From NCBI GenBank assembly GCA_017936985.1, contig JAGBEM010000192.1, forward strand, positions 1 to 18,938: a stretch of 18,938 nt of DNA, in the 5' to 3' direction. Within the stretch, counting starts at the first letter, position 1. The number at the start of each line of letters is the position of its first letter. The position numbers were made by a program, and so were the translations under genes. Positions 6,134-13,052 of this stretch are shown piece after piece. Under the pieces are notes generated by a model, which did no database searches, had not been told where the DNA came from, and saw only the letters and a list, made by a program, of their open reading frames with translations. This stretch comes from Oscillospiraceae bacterium. GTDB lineage: Bacteria > Bacillota_A > Clostridia > Oscillospirales > Oscillospiraceae.

Positions 6134-6356
6134 CGGATACCTGGGCCCCCGGCTGCCAAGAGAAGTGCAGCTGAAACGGGTAAAAAAGGTCATTGAGGAG
6201 GAACTTTCTGTCTGCCAGCGGGAAGTGATGATCGCCTATTATTTCCAGGAGCAGAGCATCCCGGCTATTGCCCGGGAGCGTGGGGTCAATAAAAGCACCG
6301 TCAGCCGGACACTGAAACGGGCAGAAGCAAGACTGAGGATGTTTTTGAAGTATTGA
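6114..6356 (+). CDS. Sigma-70 region 4-like HTH protein
   Basis: An 80-residue protein whose C-terminal half (about 30-78) resembles sigma-70 region 4: LSVCQREVMIAYYFQEQ, then SIPAIARERGVNKSTVSRTL, then KRAEARL, i.e. the helices flanking a recognition helix. There is no region 2, so it is not a complete sigma factor; similar short proteins are found in clostridial prophages and integrative elements. The start at 6114 has a GGGGG run about 9 bases upstream; an ATG at 6093 lacks one. It is the last gene of the cassette and ends directly against a repeat element (6357). Confidence 0.75.
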   Translation: MRSIRFDGYLGPRLPREVQLKRVKKVIEEELSVCQREVMIAYYFQEQSIPAIARERGVNKSTVSRTLKRAEARLRMFLKY

Positions 6357-6491
6357 AAAATTGGGATTTATGGGGAAGTCGGCAACCAGACTGTAGGGAC
6401 TGGCCTCCCGGACAGTCCGTCCGCGAAGCGGCCCGTCGAGGACGCCGGGCCCTACAAATTGCAAATCAACAGGGTGACAAACTGAAATTTG
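6357..6491. repeat. Variant copy of the repeat family with a different core
   Basis: The left end AAAATTGGGATTTAT and the right end GACAAACTGAAATTTG match the termini of the 179-bp repeats, but this unit is 135 bp and its interior is unrelated to theirs. It starts immediately after the stop codon of the sigma-like gene and ends just before the mrnC promoter. Common ends around different cores suggest ends mobilised by one transposase, or nested insertion. Confidence 0.6.
6392..6456. repeat. Nested palindromic unit with TGTAGGG/CCCTACA ends
   Basis: A 65-bp GC-rich segment bounded by the 7-base inverted repeat TGTAGGG (6392-6398) and CCCTACA (6450-6456), with internal pairing potential (GTCCGTCCGCGAAGCGG region). 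TGTAGGG also opens the repeat debris at 8798. It resembles REP-like units that I recall as common in Oscillospirales intergenic DNA. Confidence 0.5.
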
Positions 6492-6506
6492 AAAAGCGGC
6501 GGTAGC

Positions 6507-6535
6507 TTTACATTTTGGGGAAAATCTGCTATTGT
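6507..6535 (+). promoter_or_regulatory. Possible mrnC-rqcH promoter
   Basis: TTTACA (6507-6512) and TATTGT (6530-6535) are 17 bases apart, 34 bases before the mrnC start codon. The -35 box matches consensus at 5 of 6 positions and the -10 at 4 of 6. It lies just outside the end of the repeat at 6491. Confidence 0.5.
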
Positions 6536-6569
6536 AAGGGCACAATCCTTTGAGAGCGGGGAAAATGCC

Positions 6570-6974
6570 GTGGAAAACTATTTTCAGATGCATATGGACA
6601 AAGGGAGTATCGATGCCATATCTAATCTGGGCCTGGCCCACATTGGGGATGCGGCTTATGAGATCCTGTGCCGGGCCTACCTGTGTGCCAAAGGCGGGCA
6701 GACCGTCAAGCGGCTGCACAAAGAGGCGGTGGAGCTGGTCAAAGCGCCGACCCAGGCAAAGCTGGTGGACAAACTGATGGCGCATCTGACGGAGGAAGAG
6801 GCGGCATACTACCGCCGGGGCAAAAATGCCCACTCCCACGCTGCCCCTAAGTCCGCAACGCCCCAGGAGTATGCCAAGGCCACCGGATTGGAGACGTTAT
6901 TTGGTGCGCTGTACCTGGCAGGAAAGACGGACAGGCTCAATGAACTGTTCCATATTATGATGGAGGCCGAGTAA
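6570..6974 (+). CDS. mrnC: Mini-ribonuclease III (23S rRNA maturation)
   Basis: A 134-residue Mini-III, an RNase III catalytic domain without the dsRNA-binding domain, which trims 23S rRNA precursor. The signature LGLAHIGDAAYE has the catalytic Asp, YRRGKNAHS is the conserved mid-block, and GLETLFGALYLAG contains the second acidic site. The GTG at 6570 gives VENYFQMHM, the expected length for the family, with GGGGA about 9 bases upstream; in-frame upstream codons would add a non-conserved leader. Its stop overlaps the rqcH start by one base. In Bacillus mrnC follows cysS; here it leads a two-gene operon with rqcH. Confidence 0.92.
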   Translation: MENYFQMHMDKGSIDAISNLGLAHIGDAAYEILCRAYLCAKGGQTVKRLHKEAVELVKAPTQAKLVDKLMAHLTEEEAAYYRRGKNAHSHAAPKSATPQEYAKATGLETLFGALYLAGKTDRLNELFHIMMEAE

Positions 6975-8728
6975 TGGCATTTGATGCGTTTTATTTATCC
7001 TGTGTGCTGGAGGAGATCCGCGCTTTGCAGGAGCCCAGGATAGAAAAGATACACCAGCCCAGCCGGGATACGGTGGTGCTGCACCTGCGGCATCGGGAGG
7101 GCCGGGACAAGCTACTGTTTGCAGCCAATCCGGCAGCGCCCCGGCTGCATCTGACCCAGGCCAATCCGGAAAATCCGCCGGAGCCGCCCATGTTTTGTAT
7201 GCTGCTGAGAAAGCATCTGTCCGGCGCAAGACTGGTGGAGGTTTCTCAGCTGAGCATGGAGCGGTGCGCTATCTTCACTTTTGACTGCATCGATGAAATG
7301 GGCGATCTGGTGCAGAAAAAGCTGATTGCGGAGCTGATGGGCAGAACCTGCAATCTGTATCTTCTGTCCCCGGAGGGGCGGATCATCGACTGCCTGCGCA
7401 GGATCGGTTTGGATGAAAGTGCCAAGCGGGCAGCTTTGCCGGGACTTAAATATCAGCTGCCGGAGCCGGTGGAAAAACTGGATCCGCGGATGCTGGAAAA
7501 AGAAAATTATATAAACCTGCTGAAAGCGCCGGGGGCGGATGTGCTTTCAGACCGGCTGATGGATGGGCTGGGCGGTCTGTCCCCCTTGGTATGCCGGGAG
7601 GCGGCGCTGTTCGCGGCTTCGGATACGGATGCCCGGGTAGACGGCTCGGATGCTCAGGTGCTGGGAGAAAAGCTGTACCTTTTCTTCCGGGAGCATCTTT
7701 GCCATCCCAAGCCCTATTACTATGCCCAGGCGGACGGAACGCCCAAGCAGTTTGCCTTCTGCCCCATCCGGCAGTATGGGGAAAGCCGGACTGCGGACAG
7801 CTTTTCGGGGCTGCTGGATATGTACTATACGGTCCGGGACAGAAATGATGCCATCCGGCAAAAGGGTCAGGGCCTGAGAAAAACGGTGCAAAATCTGGTG
7901 ACCCGGATCCGGCGAAAGCTGGCCATCCAGGAAAAGGAACTGGCTGAGACCTTCGACCGGGAGCGGCTGCGGCAGCTGGGCGACATCGTGACCGCCAATC
8001 TGCACCGGATCCAAAAGGGACAGACGGTTCTGGAAGCGGAGGATTTTTATGATGAGCAAATGCCTGTCATACAGATCTCCATTTCCAATATCCTTTCGCC
8101 GCAGCAGAACGCGGCGAAATTCTACAAGGATTACGCCCGGATGAAAACCGCGGAAAAGGAACTGACCCGGCAGATGGAGCTGGGCCAGCAGGAGCTGGGG
8201 TATTTGCTCAGCGTGCTGGACGAGCTGAACCGGGCCGGCAGTGAGCAGGAGCTGGAGGAGATCCGGCAGGAGCTGCAGCAGGGCGGTTATATCCGGGCAG
8301 ATGCCGGGAAAAAGCGGATCAAGCAGTCGAAATTACCGCCGCTGCGGTTTGAATCCACTGACGGATTTTCCATTTATGTGGGGCGGAACAATCGGCAGAA
8401 TGATGAGCTGACATTCAAAATGGCCAGAAAAGATGATCTTTGGCTCCATGCCCAGAAAGTTCACGGCAGCCATGTGATCATCGCCTGCGCAGGAAAGAGC
8501 GTGCCGGATGACACTGTGACCCAGGCGGCGCAGCTGGCGGCGTACTATGCCGAAGCCACGGCCGGACAGAATGTGCCTGTGGATGTAACCCCGGTCAAGC
8601 AGGTAAAAAAGACCCCGGCAGGAAAGCCGGGGATGGTGATCTATCATACGTACCGGACAGTGATCGTCAATCCCTATCCGGATATTGTGGTGGATGCGCT
8701 GAATGCGGAAAAGAAAGTGGAAGAATAA
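6974..8728 (+). CDS. rqcH: Ribosome quality control protein RqcH (NFACT family)
   Basis: A 584-residue NFACT-family protein, bacterial counterpart of Rqc2. It binds stalled 50S subunits carrying peptidyl-tRNA and directs C-terminal alanine tailing. The NFACT-N region spans about 1-270, the long coiled-coil arm about 285-435, and the NFACT-R domain about 445-560 (GFSIYVGRNNRQND, DLWLHAQKVHGSHVII). The DR motif reported as essential in Bacillus RqcH appears to be ER here (MER near residues 95-97), a conservative change that may be normal in this lineage. ATG at 6974 with GGAGG 7-8 bases upstream. Older annotations call it a fibronectin-binding protein. A terminator follows directly. Confidence 0.94.
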   Translation: MAFDAFYLSCVLEEIRALQEPRIEKIHQPSRDTVVLHLRHREGRDKLLFAANPAAPRLHLTQANPENPPEPPMFCMLLRKHLSGARLVEVSQLSMERCAIFTFDCIDEMGDLVQKKLIAELMGRTCNLYLLSPEGRIIDCLRRIGLDESAKRAALPGLKYQLPEPVEKLDPRMLEKENYINLLKAPGADVLSDRLMDGLGGLSPLVCREAALFAASDTDARVDGSDAQVLGEKLYLFFREHLCHPKPYYYAQADGTPKQFAFCPIRQYGESRTADSFSGLLDMYYTVRDRNDAIRQKGQGLRKTVQNLVTRIRRKLAIQEKELAETFDRERLRQLGDIVTANLHRIQKGQTVLEAEDFYDEQMPVIQISISNILSPQQNAAKFYKDYARMKTAEKELTRQMELGQQELGYLLSVLDELNRAGSEQELEEIRQELQQGGYIRADAGKKRIKQSKLPPLRFESTDGFSIYVGRNNRQNDELTFKMARKDDLWLHAQKVHGSHVIIACAGKSVPDDTVTQAAQLAAYYAEATAGQNVPVDVTPVKQVKKTPAGKPGMVIYHTYRTVIVNPYPDIVVDALNAEKKVEE

Positions 8729-8730
8729 CA

Positions 8731-8765
8731 AAGACGCCGGTGAAAACCGGCGTCTTTCCTTGTTT
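8731..8765 (+). terminator. Intrinsic terminator of mrnC-rqcH
   Basis: AAGACGCCGGT (8731-8741), loop GAAA, then ACCGGCGTCTT (8746-8756): an 11-bp perfect stem followed by TCCTTGTTTT. It begins 2 bases after the rqcH stop. Confidence 0.88.
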
Positions 8766-8778
8766 TGGGTTATTAGAC

Positions 8779-8961
8779 TGTCATTACGAGCCGGATTGTA
8801 GGGCGGGATCATGTTCTTTTCTTGTTTCGGCAAGAAAAGAACGAAAAGAAGCCGACACAGAGGAGGCGTTAGAGCCGCGCTCCCGCGCGTCAAATACACC
8901 CTCCCCTGTGAACCTCTCCCGTGGCGCATCGCCGTAGCGGAGATGCTTTGTAATTCCAAGC
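8779..8961. repeat. Intergenic repeat debris with a 12-bp hairpin
   Basis: This gene-free stretch contains several repeat-like pieces. TGTCATTACGAGC (8779-8791) resembles the GTCATCCCGAGC core of the 179-bp repeats, TGTAGGG (8798-8804) matches the nested unit at 6392, and a perfect 12-bp hairpin GTTCTTTTCTTG (8813-8824) / CAAGAAAAGAAC (8831-8842) encloses TTTCGG. A GC-rich tail contains GCATC...GATGC pairing near 8928-8946. A short minus ORF crosses it (8784-9068) but is not a gene. I recall the TTCTTTTCTTG hairpin as a common dispersed repeat in this group of bacteria. Confidence 0.5.
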
Positions 8962-10641
8962 TTATTTTCCGAGGAATTGTTCCAAAGCCAGGCGCTGGTA
9001 GCGCTCGTCCAGGGCGCTGACTGCTTCCCGGAGAAGGTTGTTCCACTCCCGGGCGGTGGCGTGACCATCCATACCGGTGGTCATATAGGTACACTGGGGC
9101 AGCTGCTGCTTGCCAAAGCGTTTGGCAAAGATACGGTCTACATCCAGCGCCATGGCGTAAGGCGCCAGGGCGTAGTAATAATCGGGATTCTGCTGCAAGA
9201 TCCGCTGCAGATCTCCGGTGCTGACATGGCACATATATCGTCGCAGGCCTAAGATCTGGGACATATACAGTCTGCCGGCTTCGTTTCTGCGTCCGCCGTA
9301 GGCGGTGGCAAGGCCGCAGAGCCACTGGGAGACGATGACCAACACAGCCACATTCCACTCGCCGGACCAGATGCCGAGCAACAGCCACAGCACACTGCAG
9401 CCAAGGCCCAGCCACAAAAACTGCTTTCTGCGCAGATGGAGGGCTTTTGCGCCGGTTTGAATGATCCAGGAAGAAACCGTAGTCACAGCGCCCAGAAGAA
9501 TTGACAAAATTACCTGCCAAACGGTGTCGTTGGCGAAGGCGGTCGCAAGGGAAATGCCGCCGAGAAGGCCGATGGCGGTACAAAGAAAGCGGAAGATCTT
9601 GGGGTTTCCGGAAGACCGCTGGTAGTAATCCCGGATATTGGGGGTGGCACGGGCGGCCTTTTGGCACAGCCGGGCATAGTGCAGGCCGGTGCCGTCTACC
9701 GTACGGCGGCGGCCGAAAAGATTTTTGAAATAACGGACTTCAAAATCGCTGCGTTCGTTGCCCATGTCCATGCGCTTGTGCAGCAGCACCCGGCCGTTAT
9801 CGTCCAGCTGGATCAGCAAGTAGCCCATCTGTGCCCAGGAGACCACCAGCATGGTAAAGTCCACGCCCTGACCTGTCAGGCAGCAGCCCAGTTCGCCGGC
9901 AGTAAGACCCTCCGGTTCCTGAGCCTTTCTGCTGCGCCGGGGCGGCAGGCAGCGCATGGTCAGCAGCCAATAGGTCAGTGCCAGAACGGCAAGACCCAGC
10001 ATCATCACATCGTCGGTGCCCATTTTCCATTTCTTGGCAACGGACTGGGGGAACATATCTTCCGATACCACCAAGGACATGGTCAGTGTTTCCTGGTCTT
10101 TTAACGGCTGCGTGACGGTGGCGGAGATCGTATTGCCCTCGATGGTTAGATCCATCAGGGAATCCGCGGTTTCCTGGTAGTAGGTGCTGGTAAACCCGGG
10201 GCGGTATTCCGGTGCGCCGGGGAGGGTAACGGTGAAGTGCATCTTCTCAATAGGGAAGGCAAAGCCGTTTAACAGATCAAACTGCAAAATGAGCTGATCT
10301 TCGTCGTTGAGGACAGTGGAGTCCGGCAGGGAATATTGGATCGTAACGGTATAGATGCCGGCACCGGGGACAACATCGCTCAGATCCACGATCCGATAAC
10401 CGGAGCGCAGGGGAGAGCGGACATTGTGACCGTTCAAAGAAACATCCCGGGCGGTACGGGGCAGGGGGAATACCAGGTCGTTTTCAGCGGCATCCAGGGA
10501 AAGCTGCATGGTCAGACTGACCTGGCAGGTACCGTCGGAGTCTACCTGGGTATTGCTTTGCAGCTCCTTGACCGTGCCGGCGGCGGAAACCGTGGTGGCC
10601 AGCAGGAAAAGGCACAGTATGACAGCGAATATGCGGCGCAT
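8962..10641 (-). CDS. DUF2207 membrane protein
   Basis: A 559-residue membrane protein with a signal peptide (1-21, ending VSAAG), a beta-rich exported domain (about 22-205) and a transmembrane helix (211-228). A cytoplasmic stretch (229-350) follows, then four hydrophobic segments near 351-369, 374-393, 407-425 and 429-447. The soluble C-terminal domain (455-559) includes ILQQNPDYYYALAPYAMALD, the conserved end block of DUF2207. Function unknown in the family. The ATG at 10641 has AAAGGAGG 8 bases upstream; the open frame extends to 10884 but runs through a repeat and lacks a ribosome site. It stands alone, with a promoter at 10673-10701. Confidence 0.85.
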   Translation of the reverse strand: MRRIFAVILCLFLLATTVSAAGTVKELQSNTQVDSDGTCQVSLTMQLSLDAAENDLVFPLPRTARDVSLNGHNVRSPLRSGYRIVDLSDVVPGAGIYTVTIQYSLPDSTVLNDEDQLILQFDLLNGFAFPIEKMHFTVTLPGAPEYRPGFTSTYYQETADSLMDLTIEGNTISATVTQPLKDQETLTMSLVVSEDMFPQSVAKKWKMGTDDVMMLGLAVLALTYWLLTMRCLPPRRSRKAQEPEGLTAGELGCCLTGQGVDFTMLVVSWAQMGYLLIQLDDNGRVLLHKRMDMGNERSDFEVRYFKNLFGRRRTVDGTGLHYARLCQKAARATPNIRDYYQRSSGNPKIFRFLCTAIGLLGGISLATAFANDTVWQVILSILLGAVTTVSSWIIQTGAKALHLRRKQFLWLGLGCSVLWLLLGIWSGEWNVAVLVIVSQWLCGLATAYGGRRNEAGRLYMSQILGLRRYMCHVSTGDLQRILQQNPDYYYALAPYAMALDVDRIFAKRFGKQQLPQCTYMTTGMDGHATAREWNNLLREAVSALDERYQRLALEQFLGK

Positions 10642-10672
10642 GACGGTTTCCTCCTTTCTGAATCGTGGGATT

Positions 10673-10701
10673 ATTCTACCATGATACGGGGGAAATTGCA
10701 A
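10673..10701 (-). promoter_or_regulatory. Promoter of the DUF2207 gene
   Basis: On the minus strand TTGCAA (10696-10701) and TAGAAT (10673-10678) are 17 bases apart, about 30 bases before the start codon and well placed for the AAAGGAGG site. Confidence 0.72.
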
Positions 10702-10727
10702 GATAAATGCGAAAGGGAGAGACTGGA

Positions 10728-10906
10728 CAAATTGGGATTCATCGCACAGAACAAATCTGTCATCCCGAGCAAGCGGAGCGCGTCGAGGGATCCATTCTCC
10801 TACACACAAATAGACGGATTCTTCGACTTTGCAGAAACATCTTTCTGATTTTCCTGCTTCGCTCAGAATGACAACTTTGTGCAACAGAGCGATAAACTGA
10901 AATTTG
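10728..10906. repeat. 179-bp MITE-like repeat, copy A
   Basis: Starts CAAATTGGGATTCATCGC and ends GCGATAAACTGAAATTTG, imperfect inverted repeats of about 18 bases. Inside is a second inverted pair, GTCATCCCGAGCAAGCG (from 10760) against GCTTCGCTCAGAATGAC near 10856-10872. It is about 92% identical to copy B (14433-14611) with no length difference. No ORF of its own; it lies between the DUF2207 promoter and the secreted-protein gene. No clear target duplication is visible. The rest of the gap, 10907-11035, shows only a short direct repeat (GAAAACCG twice, 10923-10938). Confidence 0.85.
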
Positions 10907-11035
10907 AATACCCATGCGCATAGAAAACCGGAAAACCGGGGCGATTCCTTTGGAGATTATGGTAAACCAGCAGTAAAAACAGAACAAAAACCGGCTTATT
11001 ATGGAAGAAGAAAAGGAAAAAATTGGTTACAACTA

Positions 11036-11064
11036 TTGAAAATTTGGATACATTATGGTATAAT
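11036..11064 (+). promoter_or_regulatory. Strong promoter of the secreted-protein gene
   Basis: TTGAAA (11036-11041), 17-base spacer, TATAAT (11059-11064), with an extended -10 TG at 11056-11057. This is the closest to consensus of the protein-coding promoters in the window. The predicted start near 11071 leaves a leader of about 50 bases. Confidence 0.85.
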
Positions 11065-11122
11065 ACTCGTTAGATTGTAAATTTTTCAGGCCTTTGTATT
11101 GAGGAAGAAAGGACGAAAAAAC

Positions 11123-13012
11123 GTGAAAATTCGCGTAATTTCAGCACTTTTGGCACTGGTTTTGGCCATTTCTCTGGTCCCTGCACCGCAGACTGCAGAT
11201 GCCGCGGCCCTCTCTGCTGCGGAGATCCAGAAGCAGATCCGTTCCGCTTATCAGAGATCCTTAAGTGCCAGTGGCAGAGAAAACTTCAACGGCTACTGCG
11301 GTACCCTGGTCAGCTGGCAGATGTTTTGTCTGGGCATCGACAGGAAGATCTATGCGGCTGACGGCAAGCGGCAGTATGACCTTTACAGCGCTATGGATAT
11401 GACCACTGGCGGCTACCGGGTCAAAAGCTATCCGGCATCCAAGTACAGCTTGAAGGAAGCTCTGAATGCCATTACCAACAACGGTACCATTGACGTGTAC
11501 AATATGGTGGTGGGCTTTGAAAAAACCAACACTGCAGCCGGCTCAATTTACGGACATGCATTGGTAGTCCACGCTATTTTGGACGGCGTGATGTATTTTG
11601 TTGAGTGTTACGATGCTTCCATCGCAGGCCGCTATTGGGCAGAAGGTGACCCCATCAGCTGCACCATCGATCAATTCTGTGCATACTATGACCGCTGGAC
11701 GGTGTTTGATGGCATTGCCTATTTTGGATTGAAGTCCTATGCGGATATGTGTGAAGATTATGCCTGCAATATGCAGGCCATGGTCACGGAAAATGCGGTA
11801 ATTTATAAAGAGCCCGGCGATCCGGGCGTCTATGATCCGGAAGCTTCTATGAGCGTCATCGCCGGCCAGTGGCTTCAGGTTACCGGCCTGTTCAAGACAC
11901 CTTACGGAAAATACTGGTATCGTGTGCGTTACGGCGACAAGACTGGCTATGCGGAAGCGGAAAAGCTGGCAATGGAGAGCGTTTGCGCCGACGATGTGAC
12001 GATCAAAAGCCTGCGGGTGCCTACCAATTTGCACAAGGGCTACAGCTTTGTGGTTCAAGGCAGTGTTAGCGCGGAGGTTTCGCAGGTGGACAGCGTTACC
12101 GTTACGGTTTGCTCTGAGGATGGCCAGACCAAGCACAGCGGTACGGCGCAGCCTAAGAACGGTAAAACCGCGCTGAACAGTTCCAGCATCAATAATGCCC
12201 TGCCTTTCCGGAAAATGCCTGCCGGTACATATGATCTAACCGTGGAAGCCACCGTGACGATCCACGTTTTGGAAAATGGCGCTGTGGTTACCAAAACCGA
12301 AACGGTGCAGCTGCACCACAGTCAATTTCAAGTCGTAACCGATTGGGATAAATACTGCACAGTCAGCTTCAACGGCAACGGCGGCGAAGCGCTGACCGAT
12401 CAGATGGTGGTAGCCAAGGGACACAACCTGGGCACACTGACCACTGCCCAGCGCAGCGGCTATGCATTCACAGGCTGGACACTGGATAAAGAAGGAACCC
12501 AACCAGTTGCCGAAGAAACGGTGATCAATGCCAACACCACCCTGTACGCCCAGTGGACACCGGGCCATGCCGGCACAGAAGGCTGGCAGCATACGGAAAA
12601 CGGTAGCCATTATTGTGATGGCGACAGTGCGGCAGAGGGCTGGATCACTTTTGAAAAGCTGCATTTTTACCAGCACGGCGACGGCTCTCTGGCAACCGGC
12701 TGGGCCTGGATCGATGGCGGACTGCGCTATTTCAATGAGGCTGGCGTTCTCATTACCCAGCTTCAGGGCGAGGACGGTCGGGTCTACTGCCTGAACACCG
12801 ATGGAAAGGGTGTGCTGGGCTGGAACATCGTTGCAGATGCACCCTCGGAAGAACCTTCGGAAGAGGATACGGAAGATCTGCTGGATGTTTTGGAACAGAC
12901 GGACAAGCTGTCTGCCGCAGGATTGGTGATGCAAAAACTCAGCGCCTGTATTTACCAGATCGCAGTGGAGACTGCCTCCGGCGAGATCACCGGCGAACTG
13001 AACGTGGAATAA
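11123..13012 (+). CDS. Secreted multidomain protein with possible Cys/His hydrolase domain
   Basis: A 629-residue exported protein. A signal peptide (1-28) is followed by a domain (30-210) with GYCGTLVSW (Cys59) and GHALVVHAI (His145, His150), an order and spacing reminiscent of NlpC/P60 or CHAP-type papain-fold peptidases or amidases. Next come an SH3-like segment (220-283), an Ig-like beta region (290-404), an InlB/Flg_new-type repeat (411-480, with SFNGNGG and YAQWTPG) and a choline-binding-like Gly/Trp/Tyr region (486-567). An acidic tail (573-591) and a short C-terminal helix close it. No LPXTG is visible, so wall attachment would be non-covalent. The GTG at 11123 is used with AAAGGA 9 bases upstream; a TTG at 11099 would add an unneeded leader. 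Hydrolase activity is inference from two motifs. Confidence 0.82.
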   Translation: MKIRVISALLALVLAISLVPAPQTADAAALSAAEIQKQIRSAYQRSLSASGRENFNGYCGTLVSWQMFCLGIDRKIYAADGKRQYDLYSAMDMTTGGYRVKSYPASKYSLKEALNAITNNGTIDVYNMVVGFEKTNTAAGSIYGHALVVHAILDGVMYFVECYDASIAGRYWAEGDPISCTIDQFCAYYDRWTVFDGIAYFGLKSYADMCEDYACNMQAMVTENAVIYKEPGDPGVYDPEASMSVIAGQWLQVTGLFKTPYGKYWYRVRYGDKTGYAEAEKLAMESVCADDVTIKSLRVPTNLHKGYSFVVQGSVSAEVSQVDSVTVTVCSEDGQTKHSGTAQPKNGKTALNSSSINNALPFRKMPAGTYDLTVEATVTIHVLENGAVVTKTETVQLHHSQFQVVTDWDKYCTVSFNGNGGEALTDQMVVAKGHNLGTLTTAQRSGYAFTGWTLDKEGTQPVAEETVINANTTLYAQWTPGHAGTEGWQHTENGSHYCDGDSAAEGWITFEKLHFYQHGDGSLATGWAWIDGGLRYFNEAGVLITQLQGEDGRVYCLNTDGKGVLGWNIVADAPSEEPSEEDTEDLLDVLEQTDKLSAAGLVMQKLSACIYQIAVETASGEITGELNVE

Positions 13013-13020
13013 ATAGCAAA

Positions 13021-13046
13021 CCGGCTGTCTGCAGACAGCCGGTTTT
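13021..13046. terminator. Bidirectional terminator
   Basis: CCGGCTGTC-TGCA-GACAGCCGG (13021-13042), fully palindromic, followed by TTTT on the plus strand; on the minus strand it follows the acyltransferase gene and is trailed by TTTGC. It separates two convergent genes. Confidence 0.85.
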
Positions 13047-13052
13047 GTGAAT

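Noticed and set aside
5219..6494. Intact prophage or integrative element
   Set aside because: The regulators look phage-like, but there is no integrase, attachment repeat, replication or structural gene, and housekeeping genes flank closely on both sides.
8784..9068. 94-codon minus ORF in repeat debris
   Set aside because: Encoded by dispersed-repeat sequence and overlapping the DUF2207 3' end; such repeat-derived frames are commonly mis-annotated.
8333..9667. 444-codon minus ORF crossing rqcH end and DUF2207
   Set aside because: It crosses a terminator, repeat debris and two real genes in a wrong frame; the composition is Arg/Pro rich as expected for a shadow frame.
10642..10884. N-terminal extension of the DUF2207 protein
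   Set aside because: The extension encodes repeat copy A and the promoter; a clear signal peptide and AAAGGAGG mark the start at 10641.
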